Assembly: GCF_003052295.1 (NCBI RefSeq)
Contig: NZ_QBLC01000001.1
Coordinates: 496,001-560,000, forward strand
Direction: 5' to 3'
Length of the DNA stretch: 64,000 bases
Origin: Trichococcus paludicola
GTDB lineage: Bacteria; Bacillota; Bacilli; Lactobacillales; Aerococcaceae
Part shown: positions 31,139 through 39,602 of the stretch, in pieces
Position numbering within the stretch: the first letter of the stretch is position 1
Layout of the letters: each line of letters starts with the position of its first letter
Notes under the pieces: model-generated
What the model saw: the letters and a program-made list of their open reading frames with translations, nothing else
What the model was told of the DNA's origin: nothing
Databases searched by the model: none
Program-made: the position numbers and the translations under genes

Positions 31139-31759
31139 TCAGTGGCCTTCCCATTCGGAATGGAAGTCCTTCAGGAACTGTTCCATCCGAGTGTGGCGGG
31201 CGATCGCCTTTTGTTTGCCGGCTTCCGTATGCATGCCGTCCTTCAGCAGGAGCAGTTTTTCGTGGAAGTGGCCGATCGTATCGCTGTCCGGATCCCCACC
31301 GTGCTCGGGATCATAAAGTGGCCGGTCTTTGTGCCCACCGTATGCAAAAGCGCGCGCGATGCCGATTGCGCCGATGGCATCCAAGCGGTCGGCATCCTTC
31401 ACGATCCGGCCTTCGATCGTTTCCAAAATATGCTTGTTTTTCCCTTGCTTGAAGGAAAGATTGTTCACGATGTAGATGACCTGCTCGATGATGGAATCGC
31501 TCAGCTCGAAAGGTCTGAGGATGTCGGTGATGATGGCTTCGCGGTCGGCATCAGTGTAGCCGAATTTGTGGTCGGCGACATCATGCAAAAGGGCCGCCAA
31601 GCCGATGATGAGGCGATCGCCGTTTCCTTCCGCTTCGGCAATGTCCATGGACGTGTTGTAGACCCGGAGCGTATGCCACCAATCATGCCCCGTAGCTTCG
31701 TTCCTCAGCTTTTCTGCGATGACATGTTTCACATCTTCGATAATGATTTCATTGCGCAT
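31139..31759 (-). CDS. HD-domain phosphohydrolase, YpgQ/YedJ type
   Basis: A 206-residue HD protein. Metal residues are visible in GHDWWHTLRVY near 25, the HD pair in ALLHDVADHKF near 54 and the Asp of KDADRLDAIGAIGIARAF near 130. The family hydrolyses nucleotides or other phosphoesters, with divalent metals; the substrate here is unknown. The YaiI/YqxD gene lies upstream on the same strand with a 26-base gap, so the two may form an operon. Confidence 0.88.
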   Translation of the reverse strand: MRNEIIIEDVKHVIAEKLRNEATGHDWWHTLRVYNTSMDIAEAEGNGDRLIIGLAALLHDVADHKFGYTDADREAIITDILRPFELSDSIIEQVIYIVNNLSFKQGKNKHILETIEGRIVKDADRLDAIGAIGIARAFAYGGHKDRPLYDPEHGGDPDSDTIGHFHEKLLLLKDGMHTEAGKQKAIARHTRMEQFLKDFHSEWEGH

Positions 31760-31785
31760 CTGGATGCACCTCTTCCTTGGTTCGG

Positions 31786-32229
31786 TTAGGTTTCTTGCAA
31801 CTTGGAAATAAGCAGTTTCCGGAAGGTATGCCGATCAGCATCCGTGAATGGCTTCGGGCCTTTTGTGCGTTTGCCGCTTTTGCGGACCATGGCGCTCATG
31901 TACCGGTCTTCAAGCAGCCGTTCCATATTGCTTTTGTCGTAGGCAAAACCTTTGTGATGGAGAACGGTCAGTCCTTTCGGCAAAGCCAGGGAGGCCAAAC
32001 CATAGTCCTGTGTGACCAGCAGATCGCCTCTTTTTGCGAGCTGGATGATTTTGAAATCAGCTGCGTCCGCGCCCGAATCGACGTAGACCGTCTTTACTCC
32101 GGGCGGTTGGGGTGCATTGGAAAAGTGCGCAAAACTGGTGACGATTGTGACCGGTATTTCGCGTTTGATGGCTTCTTCTATGATGATGTCTTTTACGGGA
32201 CAAGCATCCCCGTCGATCAATATATTCAT
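31786..32229 (-). CDS. YaiI/YqxD family (DUF188) protein
   Basis: A 147-residue member of the YaiI/YqxD family, with the PIN-like N-terminus [24 protein letters not shown] near 51 and the metal-ligand-like [11 protein letters not shown] near 73. The ending [20 protein letters not shown] is also diagnostic. The molecular role of this widespread family is unproven; a PIN-type nuclease fold is predicted. It is transcribed toward the HD-domain gene. Confidence 0.9.
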   Translation of the reverse strand: MNILIDGDACPVKDIIIEEAIKREIPVTIVTSFAHFSNAPQPPGVKTVYVDSGADAADFKIIQLAKRGDLLVTQDYGLASLALPKGLTVLHHKGFAYDKSNMERLLEDRYMSAMVRKSGKRTKGPKPFTDADRHTFRKLLISKLQET

Positions 32230-32336
32230 GTAGCGCCTCGATTCTGTATCTATCTGACTCTATTTTACCAAAAAACGGGGCGGATTTCTCGATGATGTGT
32301 GTGCCTAGATGAAGAAACGAAAGGAATATTACCGGC

Positions 32337-32466
32337 AACTCCGGCCAAGCGCGGTTGGCCGGAGTTGCGAGTGAAATCCAGCCGCTACCTCCGGTGAGGA
32401 GAAATTGGCTGGAGGAGAGCATATCTATGCATCCTCAGCTCCGTCGACGACTGTATTCACCGGAGG
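32337..32466. repeat. Tandem hairpin array F: three CTCCGG palindromes, 50-bp phase
   Basis: Palindromes centred near 32352 (AACTCCGGCC / GGCCGGAGTT), 32402 (CCTCCGG / GGCTGGAGG) and 32452 (CTCCG / CCGGAG). The array lies downstream of thrC, beyond its terminator, and upstream of the YaiI/YqxD gene. Confidence 0.85.
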
Positions 32467-32493
32467 ATAGAACTAAACCTAGCCCAACACCAC

Positions 32494-32534
32494 AAAAAAA
32501 GCCGGCGGTCCGGATACATTCCGGACCGCCGGCT
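32494..32534 (-). terminator. thrC terminator
   Basis: On the minus strand AGCCGGCGGTCCGGA pairs with TCCGGACCGCCGGCT around a 5-base loop and is followed by seven T residues (A-run at 32494-32500 on the plus strand). Confidence 0.95.
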
Positions 32535-32555
32535 AGGCGTTTAAACATTCTTGAA

Positions 32556-34043
32556 TCAGTTCAAGCCCAGGATGGACTCGACGCTCTTCTGCATGTCATC
32601 GGAAGCGATAACGGTGTTGTGGCGAACTTCTGCATGCAATAATTCTTCGATTGCGGCTGGGAAAGCAACGCCGCTCAATTCTCTTAGGCGGTCCAACATT
32701 TCTTCAATCGAATCATCCGAAAACTCGGGATCAATGGCATTCAGGACAGCTTGCGGGAATTTATAAGGGCTGGCAGTCGACGCGATGATGATCGGAGTGT
32801 GATCATCGGTTTCAGCTACATACGTGTTGGCAACATGCGCCGCCACAGCTGTGTGTGGGTCGATGACATAGCCTTCAGCATGATAAAGCGCAGCAATCTG
32901 AGCACTGACTTCTTCTTCTGTCGCGTAATCGGCATAGAAATCCTTTGCTTTTTCCTTCATTTCTTCCGTCACTTCGTAGCGGCCGATTTCCTTCAATTGG
33001 TCCATGAAAGTTTGGACAGCTTCCGCGCTCTCATTGGCCAACAGGAACAATAGGCGTTCCAAGTTGCTGGAAACTAGGATGTCCATGGACGGGGAAGTCG
33101 TCAAAATGAAGTCGCGGTTACGATCATAAGCGCCTGTCTCAAAGAAATCGACCAAGACTTTGTTTTCGTTTGAAGCGATGATCAGTTTTTGGATCGGCAA
33201 GCCCATTTGTTTTGCGAAGTAAGCAGCCAAAATATTCCCGAAGTTTCCGGTAGGGACAACGACGTTCATCGGTTCGCCGGCAGCGATAGCGCCTTGTTTC
33301 ACCATTTGGCCGTAAGCGTAGACGTAATAGACCACTTGCGGGATCAGTCGTCCGATGTTGATGGAGTTGGCTGAGGAGAATTGGAAGCCTGCTTCATCCA
33401 AACGTGCCGCCAAGTCTGCGTTTCCGAACATGTTTTTGACGTTCGTCTGTGCGTCATCGAAGTTTCCGTCGATTGCTACAACGGAGGTGTTGTCGCCTTT
33501 TTGCGTCACCATCTGTTTTTCCTGGATGGCGCTGACGCCGTTCTTAGGATAGAAGACGATGATGCGTGTGTTCGGCACATCCGCGAATCCGACCAAAGCC
33601 GCTTTTCCGGTATCGCCGGAAGTAGCTGTCAGGATCACGATTTCTTTTGTGCTGCCGTTCTTTTTGGCTGAAGTCGTCAATAGGTGTGGCAAGATGGAAA
33701 GGGCCATGTCCTTGAACGCGATTGTCGGGCCGTGGAACAATTCCAAGTAGTGGTGTCCGTCGGCTTTCACCAATGGGACGATGCTGGAGTCGTCAAATTT
33801 GTCATCGTAAGCTGCGTTGACGCAATGTTTTAATTCTTCTTCAGTGAAGTCGTCAAAAAAGTTTTTCATTACTTCGTAAGCTAATTCTTGGTAAGTCATG
33901 TCGGCTAGGCGATCCAATGCGATGTCCAAAGCCGGAATGTGATCGGGTACGTACAATCCGCCGTCTGGCGCTATCCCTTGTAATATTGCTTGTGAAGCCG
34001 TCAGTGTTTTTTCTGCATTTCGTGTGCTATGATAGGTCGTCAC
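32556..34043 (-). CDS. thrC: Threonine synthase
   Basis: A 495-residue protein of the long threonine synthase type. The PLP lysine is in FHGPTIAFKDMAL near 107, the phosphate-binding loop in TATSGDTGKAA near 143 and SANSINIGRLIPQ near 234 is diagnostic. It converts O-phosphohomoserine to threonine. It appears monocistronic here; homoserine dehydrogenase and kinase genes are not adjacent. Confidence 0.96.
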   Translation of the reverse strand: MTTYHSTRNAEKTLTASQAILQGIAPDGGLYVPDHIPALDIALDRLADMTYQELAYEVMKNFFDDFTEEELKHCVNAAYDDKFDDSSIVPLVKADGHHYLELFHGPTIAFKDMALSILPHLLTTSAKKNGSTKEIVILTATSGDTGKAALVGFADVPNTRIIVFYPKNGVSAIQEKQMVTQKGDNTSVVAIDGNFDDAQTNVKNMFGNADLAARLDEAGFQFSSANSINIGRLIPQVVYYVYAYGQMVKQGAIAAGEPMNVVVPTGNFGNILAAYFAKQMGLPIQKLIIASNENKVLVDFFETGAYDRNRDFILTTSPSMDILVSSNLERLLFLLANESAEAVQTFMDQLKEIGRYEVTEEMKEKAKDFYADYATEEEVSAQIAALYHAEGYVIDPHTAVAAHVANTYVAETDDHTPIIIASTASPYKFPQAVLNAIDPEFSDDSIEEMLDRLRELSGVAFPAAIEELLHAEVRHNTVIASDDMQKSVESILGLN

Positions 34044-34170
34044 GGATTCAGTCTCCTCTACATTATTCTCATTTTTAAATTAAAAATTTCTCATAAAGAG
34101 TATGCCACATTTTCGTTGAAAACTCAATAACATATCGAAATGCGCGCTGTTCTTATGCACATTTTTATGG

Positions 34171-34206
34171 AAAAACTCCCCCGTTCAAGCAAATGACGGG
34201 GGAGGG
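34171..34206 (-). terminator. Terminator of the thiolase gene
   Basis: On the minus strand CCCCCGTC pairs with GAACGGGGG across a 13-base loop and is followed by AGTTTTT. Confidence 0.88.
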
Positions 34207-34229
34207 AACGGGTGTGGTCAAAAACAGGT

Positions 34230-35411
34230 TCAAGGGCGCTCAACGATCATGGCAATGCCCATTCCGCCACCGATGCAAAGGGAGGCGAGACCGATCTTCG
34301 TATCAGTCCGTTCCAGTGCATGCAGCAAGGTTACCAAAATCCGGGATCCGGATGCGCCGATGGGATGGCCCAAGGCAATGGCGCCGCCGCTGATGTTGAC
34401 TTTTTCCTCGGGCAAGCCCAAATCCCTGACTACGGCGATGCTCTGGGAGGCGAACGCTTCATTCAATTCGAAGAGGTCGATGTCCTCCGCACGCAGCCCG
34501 GTCTTCTCCAGTACTTGTTTGATGGCGTAGTAAGGCGCATAGCCCATGATGGCAGGGTCAATACCGGTTTCGGCATAGCCTTTGATTGTTGCCAGATAAG
34601 GGATGCCTTTCGCTTCGGCTTCCGATTTCGGCATCAGCACCAAAGCGGCCGCTCCGTCATTGATTCCGGATGCGTTCCCGGCAGTCACCGTGCCGTTCTT
34701 TTGGAAAGCCGGCCTCAATTTACCCAAGCTCTCCATCGTGACATCTTTGCGGATATATTCGTCCTCGGCCACGACCGTCCGCTGATTCTTGCGGTCAGTG
34801 AGGATGACAGGCGCGATTTCTTCCTTGAAGTAGCCAGCTTCTTGGGCGGCAGAAGCCTTTTGTTGGGAGCGCAGCGCGAAAGTATCCTGCTCTTCGCGGC
34901 TCACTTGGAATCTTTCCGCCACCGTTTCGGCCGTGATGCCCATGTGTTGCTGATCGAACGCATCCATCAGGCCGTCGTGCACAAGGCTGTCGATGGCGTT
35001 GATATCGCCGAGTTTGCTTCCCCAGCGTTGGTTCGGCAAGAGATAGGGAGCTTGCGACATGCTTTCGGTGCCTCCGACAACCACCGTTTTGGCATCGCCC
35101 AGACGGATGGCTTGGCTCGCGAGAATGATTGCTTTCAAACCGGAGCCACAGACTTCATTGATCGTCATGGCTGTTTTTTCATAGGGGATTCCGGCTGCGA
35201 CGGCAATCTGCCGCGCCGTGTTCTGGCCTATGCCTGCCTGCAGGACGTTCCCGAAAATGACGGAATCCACTTCTTCAGGGGATAAACCGGAACGGTTCAA
35301 CGCAGCTTCTGTGGCTGTTTTCCCCAGATCCACTGCGGTACAATTTTTGAGGCTGCCTCCGAATGAACCGATGGGGGTTCTGGCAGCACTGACAATTACG
35401 ACTTCTTCCAT
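34230..35411 (-). CDS. Acetyl-CoA C-acetyltransferase (thiolase)
   Basis: A 393-residue biosynthetic-type thiolase with acylated Cys88 in NEVCGSGLKA, the His of ALGHPIGASG near 350 and the second Cys of ASLCIGGGMG near 380. It joins two acetyl-CoA to acetoacetyl-CoA, the first step of the mevalonate pathway. It is divergent from mvaS, and mvaA lies next in the region, so together they supply mevalonate for isoprenoids. Unlike enterococcal MvaE it is not fused to the reductase. Confidence 0.95.
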   Translation of the reverse strand: MEEVVIVSAARTPIGSFGGSLKNCTAVDLGKTATEAALNRSGLSPEEVDSVIFGNVLQAGIGQNTARQIAVAAGIPYEKTAMTINEVCGSGLKAIILASQAIRLGDAKTVVVGGTESMSQAPYLLPNQRWGSKLGDINAIDSLVHDGLMDAFDQQHMGITAETVAERFQVSREEQDTFALRSQQKASAAQEAGYFKEEIAPVILTDRKNQRTVVAEDEYIRKDVTMESLGKLRPAFQKNGTVTAGNASGINDGAAALVLMPKSEAEAKGIPYLATIKGYAETGIDPAIMGYAPYYAIKQVLEKTGLRAEDIDLFELNEAFASQSIAVVRDLGLPEEKVNISGGAIALGHPIGASGSRILVTLLHALERTDTKIGLASLCIGGGMGIAMIVERP

Positions 35412-35668
35412 TAAATGTCTCCTTTTTTGTATTATTTTGGGTAGAATTATTTTTATCGACCTTTGATACTTCCTATTTTACGTGACTAAGCGCTCATAAT
35501 GATATAAGAATTGGTAAAGAATTTCAAATTATATACAATTTTTCGATAAGGGTTTTGTAAGATATCTTTAATTTGGTGGCCTGAGGTTGTTTTTTTGAGC
35601 GGTCTGGTCTATCATTTGGGATGAGAGGCATCAAATAAGTTATATATGAAAAGTAAGGGGTAGTTGTC

Positions 35669-36841
35669 GTGAAGATTGGGATAGATAAGATTGGCTTTTA
35701 TGCGCCGCACTTCTTTGTGGATATGGAAAAATTGGCGGAGGCTCGGGGAGTGGAGCCGGCCAAGTATACGATCGGCATCGGGCAAGAAAAAATGGCTGTC
35801 GCGCCCATAACGCAGGACGCTGTTACGTTAGCCGCGAATGCCGCTTTACGCATCATCGATGCAGAGGATTTGGAGAAAATCGACCTGGTCATTTTTGGAA
35901 CGGAATCCGGCATCGATAATTCGAAATCAGGAGCTGTCTATGTACACGACCTGCTTGGGATCCAGGAACATGCCCGTTGCATCGAATTGAAACAGGCGTG
36001 TTACGGAGCGACTGCCGGCATTCAATTGGCTAAAGGCCATGTCGCATTGAATCCGGAAAGCCGAGTATTGGTGCTCGGTTCGGACATTTCCCGCTATGGA
36101 ATCGGCACGGCCGGTGAAGTGACCCAAGGTGCCGGTGCAGTGGCTATGATCATCAGTGCGGAACCGCGCATCCTGGTACTGGAGAATGAGAGCAGCTATT
36201 TGACCGCTGATGTGATGGATTTTTGGAGACCCATCTACTCGGAAATGGCTTTTGTCGACGGTAAATATTCAAATGAGCAATACATTTCGTTCTTCCTGAA
36301 CACTTGGGAAGAATTCAAAGCGAAATACGGCGCCACGTTGACTGATTTCGAAGCAATCTGCTTCCATCTGCCTTACACGAAGATGGGGATGAAAGCTCTG
36401 CGCGAAGTGCTGGACGAAGGTTCCGAAGCGGACCGCGAACGACTGTCGACACATTACCAAACCAGCACAATCTACAACAGAATCGTCGGCAATATCTATA
36501 CGGGTTCACTTTATCTGAGCCTGCTGTCCTTGCTGGAACTTTCCGACGACCTGAAGGCGGGCGACAAAATCGGTCTCTTCAGTTACGGATCGGGAGCGGT
36601 TGGCGAGTTCTTCGCAGCCACACTGCAGGACGGATTCAAAGAGGTTTTGGCCGCCGCTGAGCACGGAAAATTGTTCGCAGGCCGCAAAGAAGTAACAGTC
36701 AAAGAATATGAAGAAATCTTTTCCCACGTTCTGCCTGTCGATGGTTCAAGCATCGAATTGGATGTGGCTGCAGATCCTGCAACCATCTGCATCGAAGGAA
36801 TGGAAGACAACAAGCGCATCTATCTTAATAAAACCAGATGA
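35669..36841 (+). CDS. mvaS: Hydroxymethylglutaryl-CoA synthase
   Basis: A 390-residue bacterial HMG-CoA synthase. The nucleophile is Cys111 in LKQACYGATAGI, the general base Glu lies near 79 in FGTESGIDNSKSGA and the His of CFHLPYTKMG lies near 233. It condenses acetoacetyl-CoA with acetyl-CoA to HMG-CoA. The start ATG (GTGAAG in the first codons read as initiator GTG at 35669) has AAGGGG upstream. It is divergent from the thiolase gene and convergent with mvaA. Confidence 0.96.
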   Translation: MKIGIDKIGFYAPHFFVDMEKLAEARGVEPAKYTIGIGQEKMAVAPITQDAVTLAANAALRIIDAEDLEKIDLVIFGTESGIDNSKSGAVYVHDLLGIQEHARCIELKQACYGATAGIQLAKGHVALNPESRVLVLGSDISRYGIGTAGEVTQGAGAVAMIISAEPRILVLENESSYLTADVMDFWRPIYSEMAFVDGKYSNEQYISFFLNTWEEFKAKYGATLTDFEAICFHLPYTKMGMKALREVLDEGSEADRERLSTHYQTSTIYNRIVGNIYTGSLYLSLLSLLELSDDLKAGDKIGLFSYGSGAVGEFFAATLQDGFKEVLAAAEHGKLFAGRKEVTVKEYEEIFSHVLPVDGSSIELDVAADPATICIEGMEDNKRIYLNKTR

Positions 36842-36863
36842 TCGCATGAATGAAGTGAACGAA

Positions 36864-36910
36864 GACAGCACGCCCTCAGCCAGATTACTGGTGATGGCGT
36901 GCTGTTTTTG
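36864..36910 (+). terminator. mvaS terminator
   Basis: ACAGCACGCC pairs with GGCGTGCTGT across a roughly 20-base loop and is followed by TTTTTG and further T-rich sequence. Confidence 0.88.
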
Positions 36911-36946
36911 ATTTTTTTTGATTTTGGATGATTCGGGGGGCCAGCT

Positions 36947-37073
36947 CCTCCGGCCAAGCCGGCCTTGGCCGGAGGGGAAACAATTTTTGGTCCTGTACTC
37001 CGGCGAAGCCGCCGCGATCGGAGGAGGAATTAAATCCGACACCTCTACTCCGGCGAGGCGAGCCTCACCGGAG
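36947..37073. repeat. Tandem hairpin array G: three CTCCGG palindromes, 50-bp phase
   Basis: Palindromes centred near 36961 (CCTCCGGCCAAG / CTTGGCCGGAGG), 37010 (CTCCGGCG / CGATCGGAG) and 37060 (CTCCGGCGAGG / CCTCACCGGAG). The array fills the convergent gap between the mvaS terminator and the mvaA stop. Confidence 0.88.
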
Positions 37074-37136
37074 GAAAAACTGGAATCCGGTAAGGGAGCT
37101 CGCTCTGCGAATCTCCGCCAATCGCGGCGTTACGCC

Positions 37137-38441
37137 TCAATCGAGTGCGTCCGCACCGCGGATTTGTGCCAAAAGTTCCTGCGCAGTCGCCAGATTCATA
37201 TTTTTTTCGCACTTAAGCAACTCCGATAGCTGTTCGATTTCGTTCCCGACAGCTCCGGCGCTGATCGCCAGTGAACGCGAATGCAGGCCCATATGTCCCT
37301 TTTGGATGCCTTCCGTCACCAGCGCTTTGATGGCGGAGAAATTTTGCGCCAACCCGACTGAGGCGATGATGGACTCAAGTTCGGATGCGGAACGGTAGCC
37401 GAGGATTTCTTTCGTCATTTTGGCGGCAGGATGGAAATTGATGGACCCGCCCACAGCTCCAATCGGCAGTGGCAAAGTCAGACTTCCGAGCAGATCCCCG
37501 TTTTCCGCTTTTTTCCAGGTTGTCAGCGAACGGTACTGTCCACTGCGTGAGGCATAGGCATGCGCCCCAGCGGAAATGGCGCGCCAATCGTTTCCGGATG
37601 CCAACACGATGGCATCGATGCCGTTCATGATGCCTTTGTTGTTGGTGACGGCGCGATAAGGATCAACGTAGGCGAACTGATAAGCCTCAATCAGCCGGTC
37701 GCGTACTTCTTCACCGGAAAATGCACCTTTGGTCAAAAGTGCAGCCGGTATCCGGCATTCGGCGGTCGCCAAGCAGTCGGTCGCGTAATTGGTCAGGATT
37801 CCCATCAAAGCTTCGCCGCCGGTCAAACTCTCCAGATAAGGGATGACGCCTTCCATCATCGTATTGATGATGTTGGCCCCCATCGCCTCCAACGTCTCGA
37901 CATGGAGATGGACGACAAAAAATGCCGGTATCCCTTCAACATCATCTGCAGGAAGAATCCTAACGCTTACGCGACGGGCACCGCCGCCACGCTTCACGAT
38001 GGAAGGGTGGGCAGCATTGGCCACTTGCAGGATCTCTTCCTGATGCGAGCCGATCAACTGTTCAGCAACACTGCTGTCAGGGACATTTTTCAAGGCTACC
38101 TGGCCGATCATGATCCGTTCTTGGATCGTCGTGCGGAACCCACCCGCCTTGGCGATGATTTTCGCGCCGGCACTGGCCGCAGCGATGACGGAAGGCTCCT
38201 CGATTGCCATCGGGACGACATAGTCTTTTCCGTCTATCAAAAAGTTCAAGGCGACACCGTAGGGCAAATCGTACGTGCTCAATTGATTCTCGATCATATT
38301 GTCGGCGATTTCCTGCGGCAACTGTAAACCTTCCTGAAGCTTGGCAGTCGCTTCTTCATCCAGGATGCCGGCCGACTGCAAGGCAGTGATCCTTTCGGCT
38401 GGGGTTTTATTATAAAATTTCTGAAGATGATTGAATTCCAT
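37137..38441 (-). CDS. mvaA: Hydroxymethylglutaryl-CoA reductase, class II, degradative-type fold
   Basis: The start is placed at ATG 38441, six bases after GGAG; ATG 38453 would contain that RBS. The 434-residue protein has ENQLSTYDLPYGVALNF near 58 and EEPSVIAAAS near 86, with its catalytic Glu. NNKGIMNGIDAIVLASGNDWR near 268 holds the Lys and Asp, and SLAISAGAVGNEIEQL near 395 corresponds to the C-terminal flap region. It reduces HMG-CoA to mevalonate. It is not fused to thiolase. Confidence 0.95.
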   Translation of the reverse strand: MEFNHLQKFYNKTPAERITALQSAGILDEEATAKLQEGLQLPQEIADNMIENQLSTYDLPYGVALNFLIDGKDYVVPMAIEEPSVIAAASAGAKIIAKAGGFRTTIQERIMIGQVALKNVPDSSVAEQLIGSHQEEILQVANAAHPSIVKRGGGARRVSVRILPADDVEGIPAFFVVHLHVETLEAMGANIINTMMEGVIPYLESLTGGEALMGILTNYATDCLATAECRIPAALLTKGAFSGEEVRDRLIEAYQFAYVDPYRAVTNNKGIMNGIDAIVLASGNDWRAISAGAHAYASRSGQYRSLTTWKKAENGDLLGSLTLPLPIGAVGGSINFHPAAKMTKEILGYRSASELESIIASVGLAQNFSAIKALVTEGIQKGHMGLHSRSLAISAGAVGNEIEQLSELLKCEKNMNLATAQELLAQIRGADALD

Positions 38442-38636
38442 TTTATGCTCCATTTCCCGAGTGTTTTGACGTGTAATCAGTGTCTGTTTCCTATATCATT
38501 TTAGCATAGAACATTCCTGATGGCATCAGCCGTCAAGCGCGTCGCCCTTAATGGGAAAGAATCCGACCAATGCCCGATGACGGGCAGGCGCACAGGCGTG
38601 TATACTGAATACATTAAGAGAAAGCGAGGGAGCGCA

Positions 38637-39134
38637 TTGGATACGATCAGCTATTATATTAAAGAAATCATCAACGCAACTGGAAAAGGGTTGAAGGGGT
38701 ACCTTATATCAGCCGTCAAATTGGCTGCCATCAGTTTTATCCTGTTATGCATCGGGTTCCTGTACTTTGGCGTTGATTTTTGGTTCTTGAAAGCTTTGGG
38801 CATCGCGGTTTTCGATCTGATTCCGATTCTGGGGAGCGGGATGGTGATGATCCCTTGGGCGGTGATCCACCTGCTGCTGGGGAACACGTCGCTGGCTTGG
38901 CAAATTGGACTGCTGTACATCATTCTGGTGGTCGTCCGTCAGATCGCGGAGCCTTTCATTACCGGTAAGGAACTCGGAATCCGACCGCTGTACACGTTTC
39001 TCGCTACCGTCATCTGCATCCTGATTTTCGGGCCGCTTGGAGCCGTTCTGGGTGCAGTGGTTGCTGTTGTGATAAAGGCGTTTTTGGAAGTATCGAGTGT
39101 CAGCCGCAACAATTATGACGAACATCGTCGCTGA
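38637..39134 (+). CDS. Short AI-2E/YtvI family membrane protein
   Basis: TTG 38637 is the likely start, with GAGGGAG just upstream; the open frame extends to 38520 but those codons encode an unlike, charged N-terminus. The 165-residue product has about five membrane segments and matches only the C-terminal half of AI-2E/YtvI-type permeases: FDLIPILGSGMVMIPWAV near 57, VVRQIAEPFITGKELGIRPL near 97 and FGPLGAVLGAVVA near 132. Full-length relatives have about 350 residues. It may be a genuine half-size form or a 5' truncated gene. A terminator follows. Confidence 0.7.
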   Translation: MDTISYYIKEIINATGKGLKGYLISAVKLAAISFILLCIGFLYFGVDFWFLKALGIAVFDLIPILGSGMVMIPWAVIHLLLGNTSLAWQIGLLYIILVVVRQIAEPFITGKELGIRPLYTFLATVICILIFGPLGAVLGAVVAVVIKAFLEVSSVSRNNYDEHRR

Positions 39135-39152
39135 AAAGAGACAATATTTCAC

Positions 39153-39188
39153 AAGCACGGGAGAAAAGACTTCTTCCGTGCCTTTTTA
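39153..39188 (+). terminator. Terminator after the YtvI-like gene
   Basis: GCACGGGAGAA pairs with CTTCTTCCGTGC across a short loop and is followed by CTTTTTATTTT. Confidence 0.85.
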
Positions 39189-39303
39189 TTTTGCCGCGCT
39201 TGTTTCTAAAGGATTCAGCCACTCATTTCTGATGAAAAAAAATAAGTAAAAACGCACGAATTGTCTTGACCTGAAGGAGTCTATGCCTTAAGCTATGACT
39301 TAA

Positions 39304-39318
39304 TGAGAATGGTTCTCA
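39304..39318. promoter_or_regulatory. Fur-box-like dyad upstream of feoAB
   Basis: TGAGAATGGTTCTCA is a perfect 6-bp inverted repeat around TGG and resembles Fur-family operators. TTGACC at 39266-39271 is a possible -35, which would place the dyad near the transcription start. Iron-dependent repression of feoAB is the natural inference. Confidence 0.65.
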
Positions 39319-39365
39319 ATTAGTGTTGGGAAATTATTATTGCTGAAGGAATGGAGGGGACGATT

Positions 39366-39602
39366 TTGACGAATGTAAGGGACTTGCCAATTGGTGTCAC
39401 TGCAATTGTGAACAAGATAACAGGACAGGGCGCTACCCGAAGAAGACTCATGGACATGGGGATCACGAAGGGCACTGGCATTTATGTCAGAAAAGTTGCT
39501 CCATTAGGCGATCCGATCCAAGTGATGGTGCGCGGATATGAATTATCGATACGCAAAAAAGATGCCGAGATGATCGAAGTTACGTTCGGGGAGGAAAAAT
39601 GA
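39366..39602 (+). CDS. feoA: Ferrous iron transport protein A
   Basis: TTG 39366, preceded by GGAGGGG, gives a 78-residue SH3-like FeoA; ATG 39351 would overlap that RBS. The protein has LPIGVTAIVNKITGQGATRRR near 7 and APLGDPIQVMVRGYELSIRK near 46, typical of the family. FeoA is a small cytoplasmic partner of the FeoB transporter. Its stop overlaps the feoB start (ATGA). Confidence 0.93.
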   Translation: MTNVRDLPIGVTAIVNKITGQGATRRRLMDMGITKGTGIYVRKVAPLGDPIQVMVRGYELSIRKKDAEMIEVTFGEEK

